A DNA stretch of 64,000 bases from Salinimonas chungwhensis DSM 16280 (GTDB taxonomy: Bacteria; Pseudomonadota; Gammaproteobacteria; Enterobacterales; Alteromonadaceae): assembly GCF_000378185.1 (NCBI RefSeq), contig NZ_KB899392.1, positions 1 to 64,000 of the forward strand, read 5' to 3'. Shown piece after piece: positions 55,262 to 63,247 of this stretch (the first letter of the stretch is position 1; every line of letters starts with the position of its first letter). Both the position numbers and the translations under genes were made by a program. Below the pieces are notes generated by a model. It was not told the origin of the DNA, made no database searches, and worked only from the letters and a program-made list of their open reading frames with translations.

Positions 55262-56452
55262 TTAATCTTTTTTCCAAAGTAAATACATTTGCCGTCCGCC
55301 ATCTTCCATAGAGGTCACCACCATACTTTTACCATCAGGACTCGGGCATGGATGGAGATCGCACCGGTACTCGCCATGTTTTGGGTTGTGGTTGTGAAAC
55401 GTAGCGATCTTCGTGCTTTCTTTATCAGGCTCGTTGTACGTAAACAGGTCAATGGTTTCTCTGTAAGGTGTATCAAAGATAAACTGCTCAGGATTGTGGG
55501 GAAAGTGACGTATATGAACATTGTGGTCAATCAGCTTAGGCGCAATTTGCTTAATCTTTTTCCCCCCCCCCTGCGCATCTTCGTATAGGTATAGTCCATT
55601 ATCACTCCGCCAGAAGTACAACCGTTTCTCATCCAGCCATATAACGTGTGATGTAGCATGCTCTAACAGCCGTAAATCACTTCCGTCGGTCCCACAAGTT
55701 AAGCTGCATCCCATGCTATCGTTCCAGCTTCTGGAAAGATCCCGGGACCTGAATCGAAGTTTTACTGTAAACCTTTTTCCATCCGGACTTATTTTGACGT
55801 GGTTAAACCAGAAGACATAGCGTCTCACCAGATTACCCAGACGCTGCCGTATAGATAGATTAGAGAGAAGAAACTTTGCCGCGTCGTGCAGTGACAACAG
55901 TAGCTTTTCCTCCCCGGTTTCCGCATCAATTATCCAAACCCCGTCTTCTTTAGGCTTCAACGAATCGATCAGGTGACCTTTTCCGCCGACATATCCATAT
56001 CCGGGACGCACATAATCGAGTCTGGCCATATTTAAAGACAGAAAAAATTTACCGTCTGGGTCAACCGCGTATACCGGATGAGGAAATGTTTTTGTTTCAC
56101 CACTATCCACTGAATAATGCCTTGAAACAAACCGACCGTCTTCCCGGTCATTCCAAATCAATGTTTTTGTTTGTGGAAGCCATTGACTCATGGCACCTTG
56201 TTGCCAACTCCATGCTGTACTTTCGCCAACCTTTACCCACGATTTTTCGCCCTGCAGATCGATATATCCGATATCAATCTTGTCTTCTGGCGTTGGTCTT
56301 CGCTCTTTAAAAGAAACACTATGCCCCGCAAGTAGCCGGCTCGTTGAATCGAACACAGGGATATCGTAGTAGGCATGTGAATGGTATTTACCCGAATCAC
56401 TTCCCTGCGTTAATTGTATTTTTTCCCAACTGTTATTTTTTTCGTCCGTCAT
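55262..56452 (-). CDS. Beta-propeller (TolB-like) protein with in-frame G10 tract
   Basis: 396 residues with no signal peptide. Repeated blade patterns (AVDPDGKFFLSLN, KISPDGKRFTVKLRF, CPSPDGKSMVVTS) are the S-P-D-G-K turns of TolB/oligogalacturonide-lyase-like propellers; WEKIQLTQGSDSGKYHSHAYYD and HNVHIRHFPHNPEQFIFDTPY also recall the PL22-like group. Catalysis is unproven. Codons for three Gly near residue 295 form a run of ten G (55562-55571), a site prone to slippage that could switch the protein on and off. It lies between the hydrolase and glycosyltransferase genes. Confidence 0.65.
   Translation of the reverse strand: MTDEKNNSWEKIQLTQGSDSGKYHSHAYYDIPVFDSTSRLLAGHSVSFKERRPTPEDKIDIGYIDLQGEKSWVKVGESTAWSWQQGAMSQWLPQTKTLIWNDREDGRFVSRHYSVDSGETKTFPHPVYAVDPDGKFFLSLNMARLDYVRPGYGYVGGKGHLIDSLKPKEDGVWIIDAETGEEKLLLSLHDAAKFLLSNLSIRQRLGNLVRRYVFWFNHVKISPDGKRFTVKLRFRSRDLSRSWNDSMGCSLTCGTDGSDLRLLEHATSHVIWLDEKRLYFWRSDNGLYLYEDAQGGGKKIKQIAPKLIDHNVHIRHFPHNPEQFIFDTPYRETIDLFTYNEPDKESTKIATFHNHNPKHGEYRCDLHPCPSPDGKSMVVTSMEDGGRQMYLLWKKD
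55562..55571 (-). repeat. Poly-G(10) tract inside the beta-propeller gene
   Basis: Ten C on the + strand (ten G on the coding strand) followed by five A. A gain or loss of one base would truncate the protein after about residue 297 of 396. This is the typical form of a contingency locus, though it may also be a fixed run. Confidence 0.6.
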
Positions 56453-56725
56453 TTATATGCCTATTTATTTGGCGCTACGTTAATTTGCCTGTTCAAAAAA
56501 ACTATTGTTTAGCAATAGCTTCTAATTTTTAAAAGGATATTTGCAAAGCTAAGGGCTGCTCTACGTTCAACTACTGTCCGTAAAAATGTCGACTTTCCGA
56601 CCATTTGGAAAGCTACAATCTAACAGATTGCCCATCTAACCCTGACAATCTTCCTCGAAACGGTTCTAACAACTGTAGCGATTTACGACAGTTATGATTA
56701 AAGAATAGCTAATTCACACAAATCG
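56453..56725. other. Intergenic region
   Basis: AT-rich, with no gene supported. The glycosyltransferase stop lies at its right end and the beta-propeller gene start at its left; the promoter of the latter probably lies here. Confidence 0.35.
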
Positions 56726-57670
56726 TTACTTTGATACAAGGCGTTTTAATTTATCTGAAATACGAACCGCAAGAACATGCTGAGGAAAAAAGCGTAGCTT
56801 ATATTTCCACGGAACCCGATCAAGAAGCCTGTCTTTTCTTATTGGCATTTCATCAATCTGGATTCTTCCTGGACCGTCTATATGATTAAGTAACGCCTCT
56901 CCGTACATTTTCCCTCTCGTACTTACACCAGGGGTTGACAGCCTTTTTTGCAAGCTATTTGCGAGCCTGTCGGTCCACTTAAAATGGTGAACCCGCAGCG
57001 GTAGTGAAAAACGGAAAAATGGTTTCTCAATACCTTTTAGCTCTCCCAGCTGTTTTTCGAAAATATAGTTAATTTGAGTTTCGCGGGGTAATGCACCATG
57101 CCCGCCTTTAGAAGGCAGTACATTTCCTTTACATGCCATTACATTTACAGTACCAGATTCCCAACCGCCTTCTTCATACTTTCTAATCGTACACATCACA
57201 TCAGCCTGAATGGGATATTGACTCCATATAGAGCTATCCTGCTTAACGGCCGTAAGTTCACCTCTAGGTGCGAGACGATCAATAAAAACACCTTGAATAC
57301 AATGTAGATTTTTTTTGTCGCAGTAGGCTAAAAACTTTTTTAAATCGTCAGGGAATTCGTGAAACTCATCCACGTCTGCGCTGATAATCCAGTCATCCGC
57401 TTTTGCTACCGTTTTCTGAATCTCTCGCCTTTTTTCCCACATAGAATCGCTTGTATAGGGCGCAATCCACATTTCATGAGGTTTAATACCGTAATCATTG
57501 AGCAAAGAAGCTGCCTTTACCATTTCCTCGGTATTTTCTAGAGATGCCTGAAGCACAGCGTGAATATTTTTTGCCGGAATCCCTAACTTTGTATAATACG
57601 CTAAGAAGTGAGGCAAAAGGGCTAGATCATGTTCAACACCCACACATGTGATCAATCTTATTTCAGTCAT
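56726..57670 (-). CDS. Glycosyltransferase (GT-A fold, family 2/92-like)
   Basis: 314 residues. The N-terminal VGVEHDLALLPHFLAYYTKLGI and the acidic nucleotide-sugar site IISADVDEFHEFP (D-x-D near 97-99) are typical of GT2/GT92-type 'glycosyltransferase family 2' proteins from surface-polysaccharide loci. No transmembrane segment; the C-terminus is basic, so it probably acts at the inner face of the membrane. It overlaps the sulfotransferase gene by four bases, so the two are one unit. The acceptor and sugar are unknown. Confidence 0.75.
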   Translation of the reverse strand: MTEIRLITCVGVEHDLALLPHFLAYYTKLGIPAKNIHAVLQASLENTEEMVKAASLLNDYGIKPHEMWIAPYTSDSMWEKRREIQKTVAKADDWIISADVDEFHEFPDDLKKFLAYCDKKNLHCIQGVFIDRLAPRGELTAVKQDSSIWSQYPIQADVMCTIRKYEEGGWESGTVNVMACKGNVLPSKGGHGALPRETQINYIFEKQLGELKGIEKPFFRFSLPLRVHHFKWTDRLANSLQKRLSTPGVSTRGKMYGEALLNHIDGPGRIQIDEMPIRKDRLLDRVPWKYKLRFFPQHVLAVRISDKLKRLVSK

Positions 57671-58656
57671 TTGATGTCCATATCATTTAGATAGCAGTTG
57701 AGAAAATCATGGCTTTGAGTGATATCCTTTACTTCGGCAATTTGACTTGGTGACCAACTTACCCGTTGTCGACTTTTATGCAGACTCGTGGTTATCTTTG
57801 AAGAGCAATTTTTCAAATAATCGGTTGAAGGCTCGATATTCAGAAACTTACAGATAGTGCTCAGTCCTTTATTAGGATCTTTGCAAAAATCTTCATAAAC
57901 AACATGCAAAACTTCTTCCTCTGCCAATTCATGCTGCATTTTCGAGATGGTATCACACAGAAGACGGTAGTCCGCTATCATGTCATCTCGAACTGAGGCT
58001 GCAATCTTTCCGGACTCCTGACGGCTTTTTAGTTCAGCTGCGAATGTATCACCAGATTTATGCTGAATACGGACTTCATCGTATGTTCGGTTTTTGCGCA
58101 GAGATAGTGTAGCAATATTGTCCAGCGGATTTCGGGTTACTAAAACCCACCGGATATTATTTTTTATTGTCTTGCGTAACTGTGTAATCAACTCTGGATT
58201 TTTATCAAACCAGCGAACTGCCCAGTCTCCCTTTTTATCTCCGATTACCGTCAGGCTATCCGAAAAGCCGTGGGGCTGGTTTTCTACTTTATATGAGAAA
58301 CCATTCCAGAACCGACCGTGCTGAGTGAAAGTTTTAGAATTATTCTCAATCAGCCCATAAATCGGGGCCTGAGGCACGCCCTTATGAATCAAACCCATGG
58401 CATCTAGTTCATGGGAAACTATGGCATTTGGATGCGCATCCAACAGCGACCCGATGAGTGAGTGTCCAGATCGGGGGAAGCTTAGAAATTGCACAAAGTT
58501 ATTTATTCGACTAAACGCTCTCGGACTATAGATAGACTTCAAACTTCCTTTAGTCGCAAGCTTCCATATGGGTACCGCTATATGCGTTCTTGATTTCTCT
58601 TTTTGGAATAATGGAATGCTGTGCGTTCTAGTGGCCCAGTGTCTAAATTTACTCAT
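57667..58656 (-). CDS. Sulfotransferase (PAPS-dependent)
   Basis: 329 residues. The 5'-phosphosulfate loop QFLSFPRSGHSLIGSLLDAHP (about 55-75) and the 3'-phosphate motif WVLVTRNPLDNIATLSLRK (about 166-184) identify a sulfotransferase of the carbohydrate/Stf0-like group; YEDFCKDPNKGLSTICKFLNI is the usual later block. It would transfer sulfate from PAPS, most plausibly to a surface glycan made with the adjoining glycosyltransferase. It has an AT-rich context and no cysDNC genes nearby to supply PAPS. It is the first gene of the two-gene unit. Confidence 0.8.
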   Translation of the reverse strand: MSKFRHWATRTHSIPLFQKEKSRTHIAVPIWKLATKGSLKSIYSPRAFSRINNFVQFLSFPRSGHSLIGSLLDAHPNAIVSHELDAMGLIHKGVPQAPIYGLIENNSKTFTQHGRFWNGFSYKVENQPHGFSDSLTVIGDKKGDWAVRWFDKNPELITQLRKTIKNNIRWVLVTRNPLDNIATLSLRKNRTYDEVRIQHKSGDTFAAELKSRQESGKIAASVRDDMIADYRLLCDTISKMQHELAEEEVLHVVYEDFCKDPNKGLSTICKFLNIEPSTDYLKNCSSKITTSLHKSRQRVSWSPSQIAEVKDITQSHDFLNCYLNDMDIK

Positions 58657-59812
58657 AAATTATCGACTTTATAATGCGGTGACGTATTTTCTAAACAACA
58701 ATTTAGATCAAGTTCCTTTGTTTCCGTAAAATTACTCGTTGTATACAATTCCATATCTCCTGTCAAAACGATAAGAGTGCTATTATTAGTCTATGTTGTA
58801 CGTTACAACGCCTGAAAGAAAGCATCTAATCATTTCAACAACTTCTTTACTTTCGTTAACCTTACTGGCTATAAGCCCCTCCCCCATCTATGAAGGCGAT
58901 TTAGCTATAGTCTCCCGCGAGAAATGGACAGACTTAAAGCGGATCACAAGTAAGACTGTTAATGTGAGGGGGAAGCCATCCTGGTATTGAATGTTCTCCA
59001 GACTCGTTGTCTCCAATTATTTATGAAATTTAGTTGGAGCTGCCTGATGTACCACTTAAGTAATTGTTCTTAAATAAACTATTCTGTTAGTTTTATCTGA
59101 GGATTTTTGCATATTAGCCACGTAGTATGCTATAACGATACATAATTTCGAACATCTGAACAAGCTTCTAAATATTCTTATCTTCAACCAGGTATTTTGT
59201 TTTTATCTAATGTGAGTTAGGGTATATCGCGAAGTTTTCGTCATCATCTATGGGAACACTTTTGTGCTCTAGTGTAGAGTAATAGCTAGGATGCGTAACT
59301 ATCTTCTATTAGTTTAGATCTCCCCATTTTGTATCATGAAAAGATGTGGAAGACGCTGTATGCAATTGCTTAAGACTGGTAACGTGTTCGATCCTTAGTT
59401 AGCCGAGCAAATTCACCACCAACCATTACATGATACTCATAGTATTTTCTTAGCGAAAAAATAAAAGTAATGTGGTATTTACAATCGTCGTTCAACAAAT
59501 AAAAAAATATCACTTGGAAAAATCAGTCGAGACTTTCTGCTAATGGTAACGTCCAGCTAATTTTAGTTCTGCGCTTAAGTTAGCAATGATGGATGGAGCT
59601 TTCACGGCGGCCATGGCCCACCTTAGCAAGAAGTCAGAAGAGCCATCAAATTTTTTTCTAGCGCTTTATCCTGAAAAGAAAACAAATGGCTCAAATAAAA
59701 CTTTACTAAAGAAAAAGCTCTGGTTTATACCAGAGCTTTTAGAATACAAAAAATCGATTACGGATCCCGTCAATTTGCGAATATACAAAGAGTAAAACGC
59801 ACTAGGCGTAGT
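58657..59812. other. Long AT-rich gene-free region, right flank of the insertion
   Basis: About 1.15 kb with no convincing gene. Two short frames (65 codons at 58793-58990, weakly signal-peptide-like; 69 codons at 59586-59795) lack ribosome sites, and the second is crossed by a terminator. The base composition is clearly more AT-rich than the core genes on the right. It may contain the sulfotransferase promoter or remnants of lost genes. Confidence 0.4.
59713..59740. terminator. Terminator after the dnaX-ybaB unit
   Basis: AAAAGCTCTGG is perfectly inverted around a six-base loop to CCAGAGCTTTT, 73 bases after the ybaB stop. With it, recR can no longer be transcribed from the dnaX-ybaB promoter. 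Confidence 0.8.
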
Positions 59813-60139
59813 TTAAAACGGCATCTTCATTCCGGGAGGAAGTGGCATTCCACCAGTAATATCACCCATTTTTTCCTTGCTGGTTTCCTGAACGCGTCGA
59901 ACCGCATCGTTGAAGGCCGCGGCCGTGAGATCTTCAAGCATCTCTTTATCGTCGCCCATTAGTGAATCGTCTACTTCCACACGGCGCACATTATGATTAC
60001 ACGTCATTGTTACTTTAACCATTCCGGCGCCCGCCTGCCCGGTTACTTCAACTTCTGCCAGCTCTTCCTGCATCTTCTGCATGCGCTCTTGCATTTCCTG
60101 CGCCTGCTTCATGATGTTACCCATTCCACCTTTAAACAT
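59813..60139 (-). CDS. ybaB: Nucleoid-associated protein YbaB/EbfC
   Basis: A 108-residue DNA-binding dimer. The coiled-coil N-terminus [20 protein letters not shown], the [25 protein letters not shown] core and the C-terminal [11 protein letters not shown] match E. coli YbaB (109). ATG 60137-60139 is chosen because AAGGTG lies seven bases before it; a GTG three codons earlier sits inside that ribosome site. It follows dnaX by 33 bases. Confidence 0.94.
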   Translation of the reverse strand: MFKGGMGNIMKQAQEMQERMQKMQEELAEVEVTGQAGAGMVKVTMTCNHNVRRVEVDDSLMGDDKEMLEDLTAAAFNDAVRRVQETSKEKMGDITGGMPLPPGMKMPF

Positions 60140-60172
60140 GTGATTCACCTTCTTTCATAAAATCTGACTGTT

Positions 60173-62548
60173 TTAGCGAGCTCTGACGCTGCCATCTTTG
60201 ACACCAGCGCTAAATGCAGTTTTCAGCGTGGTAAATAGCGGGTCACTGCTCACCAGATTATGCGCATGCTGTTGACGCATATCGTTAATCTGTTGTTGTA
60301 GAGAAAATGGCGTCTGAGCCGGTTTCCCTATATTAATTTGCAAATGTACATATTGCTTTAACGCTGTGCTCAATGCCTGTTGAACTTGCGCTACTGCATT
60401 GTCATTTACTAAATGCGCCTGACTTTCATCTAATTCAAGCGTCACAACCTCATCTTTTTTTTCAAAAGCAGAATGCAGTGCAATTTGCTTTACAAGGCCC
60501 GCTACGTTCATCTGAGAAATCAGCTGACTCCAGGTGTCAATCTGATTGGCATCGACAAGTTTACTATTGTCTTCAAGAAAAGGTTGTAATGGCCCCTCCT
60601 GACTGACGGACGCAGGCGCCAGAACGGTATCTGTCGGCAGAGCGCGAGCTTCATTGTGGGCAGTTATTGTATCAACCAGGGCAGATCCGGGCTCTATCGC
60701 ATGAGAGTTATGTGGGGTAACCGCCTGATCTGGGATCACGCTACTGAAAGATGGAGGCTCGGTGCTCGCTGACGTCCACGGAGGAGTATCATTTAAATCT
60801 GCTGAAACCTCGTGCGCCCCCTGGCTGTTTTGTGTTTCGTTACCCGCTGATACAGGATTTGTAACAGCCGGCCGCTGTGATGGCACGTAGGGCTTACTGG
60901 GTTCAGGCTTTTTTGACTGTTCGGCGTCCTCCTGACGCTGGCGTTTGATTCGTTGACGAAGAGCCAGCATATCCTGAGTCATACTTAGATTGTCAGACGG
61001 CTGGCTCGATTCCAAACTTTCAGTGTGAGCAGGCGAGCTGTGCGGTTGAAACGTGTCTTCATGATTTTCTGCGGTAGAGTGAGAATCAGGCACGCTATCG
61101 AATGAGCCCGTTGCCTGTTGGTGTTCATACTTTGCCTGCGCTTCAATGTCATCCATTTGTTGCGCCATCTCAGCGTCGAAATCCGGTGTATCAGCGCGAG
61201 AGTCGCCTGAAGGCTCGTTACAATACAGCTCCTGCGCTTTTGCTGAATCTTCAACCGGTTCAGAGCTACTGACGTTCTGCCTTTCTGCCGATAAATGCTC
61301 TCTATTGTCATTTTCAGACGCGCTGGTAGAAGCAACCGACTGAAAATCCGCGCCGCTTTTATCTGTGAGAACGTCAGTATCGGGCGTCGTCTCAGATAAA
61401 TTTTCAGACTCCGATGATGTACCCGACATTGCGCGAATTAATATTTCCGGATCATCTTCTTTAGGCGCAGGAGCAAATGCCATCATTCTTAGCAATGTCA
61501 TTTCTACAGCGCTTTTGCCATCTACTGCATGAGGTAAATCTTTTCTGCCTTCCAACGCGATTTGGTAAAACAGTTGAACCTGCTCGCTACTCATTTGCTT
61601 GGCTAGTTGATAAATCGCTTTAGCTGATGTTGTTTCAAGTTTGCAGGCATCAGGGACAAACTGAGTCAATGCAATCTGATGAAATAAACTGCTTAACTCT
61701 GCCAGGATCTGGCCGTAATCAGGAGACTGCTGCGCCATTTCTTCAACCAGTTGCAAAGCATCGCGTGGTTCGTTTTGCACTACCTTATGCAGAAGCTTTA
61801 GCAGTTGATGTTTGTCCATCAAGCCAAGCATATCTATTACTATTTTCTGCAGGACTTGATTATTGCCTTGCGCAATCGCCTGATCCGTTAGACTGAGGGC
61901 GTCCCGCATACTCCCCTGCGCTGACCGCGCAAGTAACGACAAGGCCGCATCTTCATAAGGTACGGACTCTTGTTCCAGAATATAACCCAGCTGCTGACTA
62001 ATCTGGTCTCTGGAAAGCGCCTTTAAATTAAACTGCAGGCACCGTGATAAAATAGTCACAGGTAACTTCTGAGGATCCGTTGTAGCCAGTAAAAACTTAA
62101 CATGAGGCGGCGGCTCTTCAAGGGTTTTTAATAATGCGTTGAAACTATGCTTTGAAAGCATATGTACTTCGTCTATGAGATAGACTTTGTACCGGCCGCG
62201 GGTAGGCTTATATTGCACATTATCAAGAAGCTCACGGGTATCCTCTACCTTAGTGCGCGATGCAGCGTCGATTTCGAGCAGATCTACATATCTGCCCTGT
62301 TCAATTTCACGACACGTATCGCATTCGCCGCAAGGGTTCGAGCCCATCCCTTCTTCACAATTCAGACTTTTGGAAAAGATACGGGCTATTGTCGTTTTAC
62401 CTACCCCACGAGTACCAGTAAACAGATAAGCGTGATGGAGACGATCATTATCAAGAGCATTGGCAATCGCACTAACCACGTGCTCTTGCCCTACCAATTC
62501 ACTGAACCGGCCAGGACGCCACTTGCGGGCCAAAACCTGATAACTCAT
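60173..62548 (-). CDS. dnaX: DNA polymerase III subunits tau and gamma
   Basis: A 791-residue clamp-loader ATPase (tau). The P-loop FTGTRGVGKTTIARI near 43-57, four zinc Cys in CEEGMGSNPCGECDTC near 64-79, DEVHMLSKHSFNALLKTLEEPP, and sensor TILSRCLQFNLK complete AAA+ domains I-III. A long acidic, Ser/Gln/Glu-rich linker (about 370-660) precedes the tau C-terminal domain that binds polymerase alpha. A frameshift signal at 60908-60914 would yield a gamma form of about 548 residues. The linker is much longer than in E. coli DnaX (643). Confidence 0.95.
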   Translation of the reverse strand: MSYQVLARKWRPGRFSELVGQEHVVSAIANALDNDRLHHAYLFTGTRGVGKTTIARIFSKSLNCEEGMGSNPCGECDTCREIEQGRYVDLLEIDAASRTKVEDTRELLDNVQYKPTRGRYKVYLIDEVHMLSKHSFNALLKTLEEPPPHVKFLLATTDPQKLPVTILSRCLQFNLKALSRDQISQQLGYILEQESVPYEDAALSLLARSAQGSMRDALSLTDQAIAQGNNQVLQKIVIDMLGLMDKHQLLKLLHKVVQNEPRDALQLVEEMAQQSPDYGQILAELSSLFHQIALTQFVPDACKLETTSAKAIYQLAKQMSSEQVQLFYQIALEGRKDLPHAVDGKSAVEMTLLRMMAFAPAPKEDDPEILIRAMSGTSSESENLSETTPDTDVLTDKSGADFQSVASTSASENDNREHLSAERQNVSSSEPVEDSAKAQELYCNEPSGDSRADTPDFDAEMAQQMDDIEAQAKYEHQQATGSFDSVPDSHSTAENHEDTFQPHSSPAHTESLESSQPSDNLSMTQDMLALRQRIKRQRQEDAEQSKKPEPSKPYVPSQRPAVTNPVSAGNETQNSQGAHEVSADLNDTPPWTSASTEPPSFSSVIPDQAVTPHNSHAIEPGSALVDTITAHNEARALPTDTVLAPASVSQEGPLQPFLEDNSKLVDANQIDTWSQLISQMNVAGLVKQIALHSAFEKKDEVVTLELDESQAHLVNDNAVAQVQQALSTALKQYVHLQINIGKPAQTPFSLQQQINDMRQQHAHNLVSSDPLFTTLKTAFSAGVKDGSVRAR
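60903..60933 (-). promoter_or_regulatory. Programmed -1 ribosomal frameshift site in dnaX
   Basis: The slippery heptamer A-AAA-AAG (60914-60908) lies in the right phase (TCA AAA AAG, Ser-Lys-Lys). After a -1 slip the next codons are GCC and TGA (60905-60903), so gamma ends one Ala after the site, as E. coli gamma ends one Glu after its site. A Shine-Dalgarno-like AGGAGG (60933-60928) lies 13 bases upstream and would stimulate slipping. A downstream hairpin is not obvious. Confidence 0.8.
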
Positions 62549-62573
62549 GTGATATGCGTCTCCGTTAGTTTAT

Positions 62574-63101
62574 TTAATATTCGCAAATGGAGTAAGTCTG
62601 TATATCGATTTCGGAGAGTTTCTCATACCCTCCCAATTCAGGCAGACCTATGATAAACCCGGCATGGTCAACTGTTCCGCCTAAACGTCGGATTAGTGAT
62701 GCAGAGGCAGCAATGGTACCACCGGTGGCCAGTAAATCATCGATGAGTAAAACATTATCACCTGGGACAATGGCATCTTTATGGATTTCAAGGGTGTCAG
62801 TGCCGTACTCTAGTTCGTAGCTCTCGCTAACAACTTCTCGCGGTAATTTATTCGGTTTGCGGACCGGCACGAAACCGATACCCATCTCTATCGCCAACGG
62901 CGCGCCGAAGAGAAAGCCGCGGGCTTCAGTACCTGCTACCTTATCGAATTTTACGTCTTTATATTGTTCAAGGAGTAACGCTATACAGGCACTAAATGCC
63001 TTATGGTCTTCTAAGACACTGGTTACATCTCTAAATACGATGCCTGGTTTAGGATAGTCAGGCACAGATTTTACAACTGATTTAATGTACTCAGCAGTCA
63101 C
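62574..63101 (-). CDS. apt: Adenine phosphoribosyltransferase
   Basis: A 175-residue purine salvage enzyme (adenine + PRPP to AMP). [20 protein letters not shown] near the N-terminus, [17 protein letters not shown], and the PRPP loop [21 protein letters not shown] near 120-140 are diagnostic. The start is GTG 63099-63101 after AAGGCG. It is the last gene before dnaX, as in E. coli (apt-dnaX), and follows a small membrane-protein gene by 23 bases. Confidence 0.95.
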   Translation of the reverse strand: MTAEYIKSVVKSVPDYPKPGIVFRDVTSVLEDHKAFSACIALLLEQYKDVKFDKVAGTEARGFLFGAPLAIEMGIGFVPVRKPNKLPREVVSESYELEYGTDTLEIHKDAIVPGDNVLLIDDLLATGGTIAASASLIRRLGGTVDHAGFIIGLPELGGYEKLSEIDIQTYSICEY

Positions 63102-63124
63102 AGTAACGCCTTATAATGTGCTGG

Positions 63125-63247
63125 TTAAAGCCAGAAAGTGAACCATCCTGTAATGATGTGCATGCAAGAGATAGCAATCAGTACAACAAGAGAAGCAAGG
63201 AACCACCGACCGCTGTAGGGTTCTTTGAAGTTTTTATCATCAGACAT
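63125..63247 (-). CDS. 40-residue single-pass membrane protein upstream of apt
   Basis: Forty-one codons from ATG 63245-63247 to TAA, reading MSDDKNFKEPYSGRWFLASL and then a hydrophobic helix (about 17-34) and ...GWFTFWL. GAGG lies eight bases before the ATG. A charged N-terminus followed by one helix suggests an inner-membrane microprotein. It ends 23 bases before apt, so it is probably co-transcribed. No family is recognised; it is too short for usual gene prediction. Confidence 0.65.
   Translation of the reverse strand: MSDDKNFKEPYSGRWFLASLVVLIAISCMHIITGWFTFWL

Noticed and set aside
58793..58990. 65-codon frame with a hydrophobic start in the AT-rich flank
   Set aside because: No ribosome site and no recognisable family; hydrophobic short frames are common in AT-rich DNA.
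59586..59795. 69-codon frame before ybaB
   Set aside because: A perfect terminator hairpin (59713-59740) lies inside it and it has no ribosome site.
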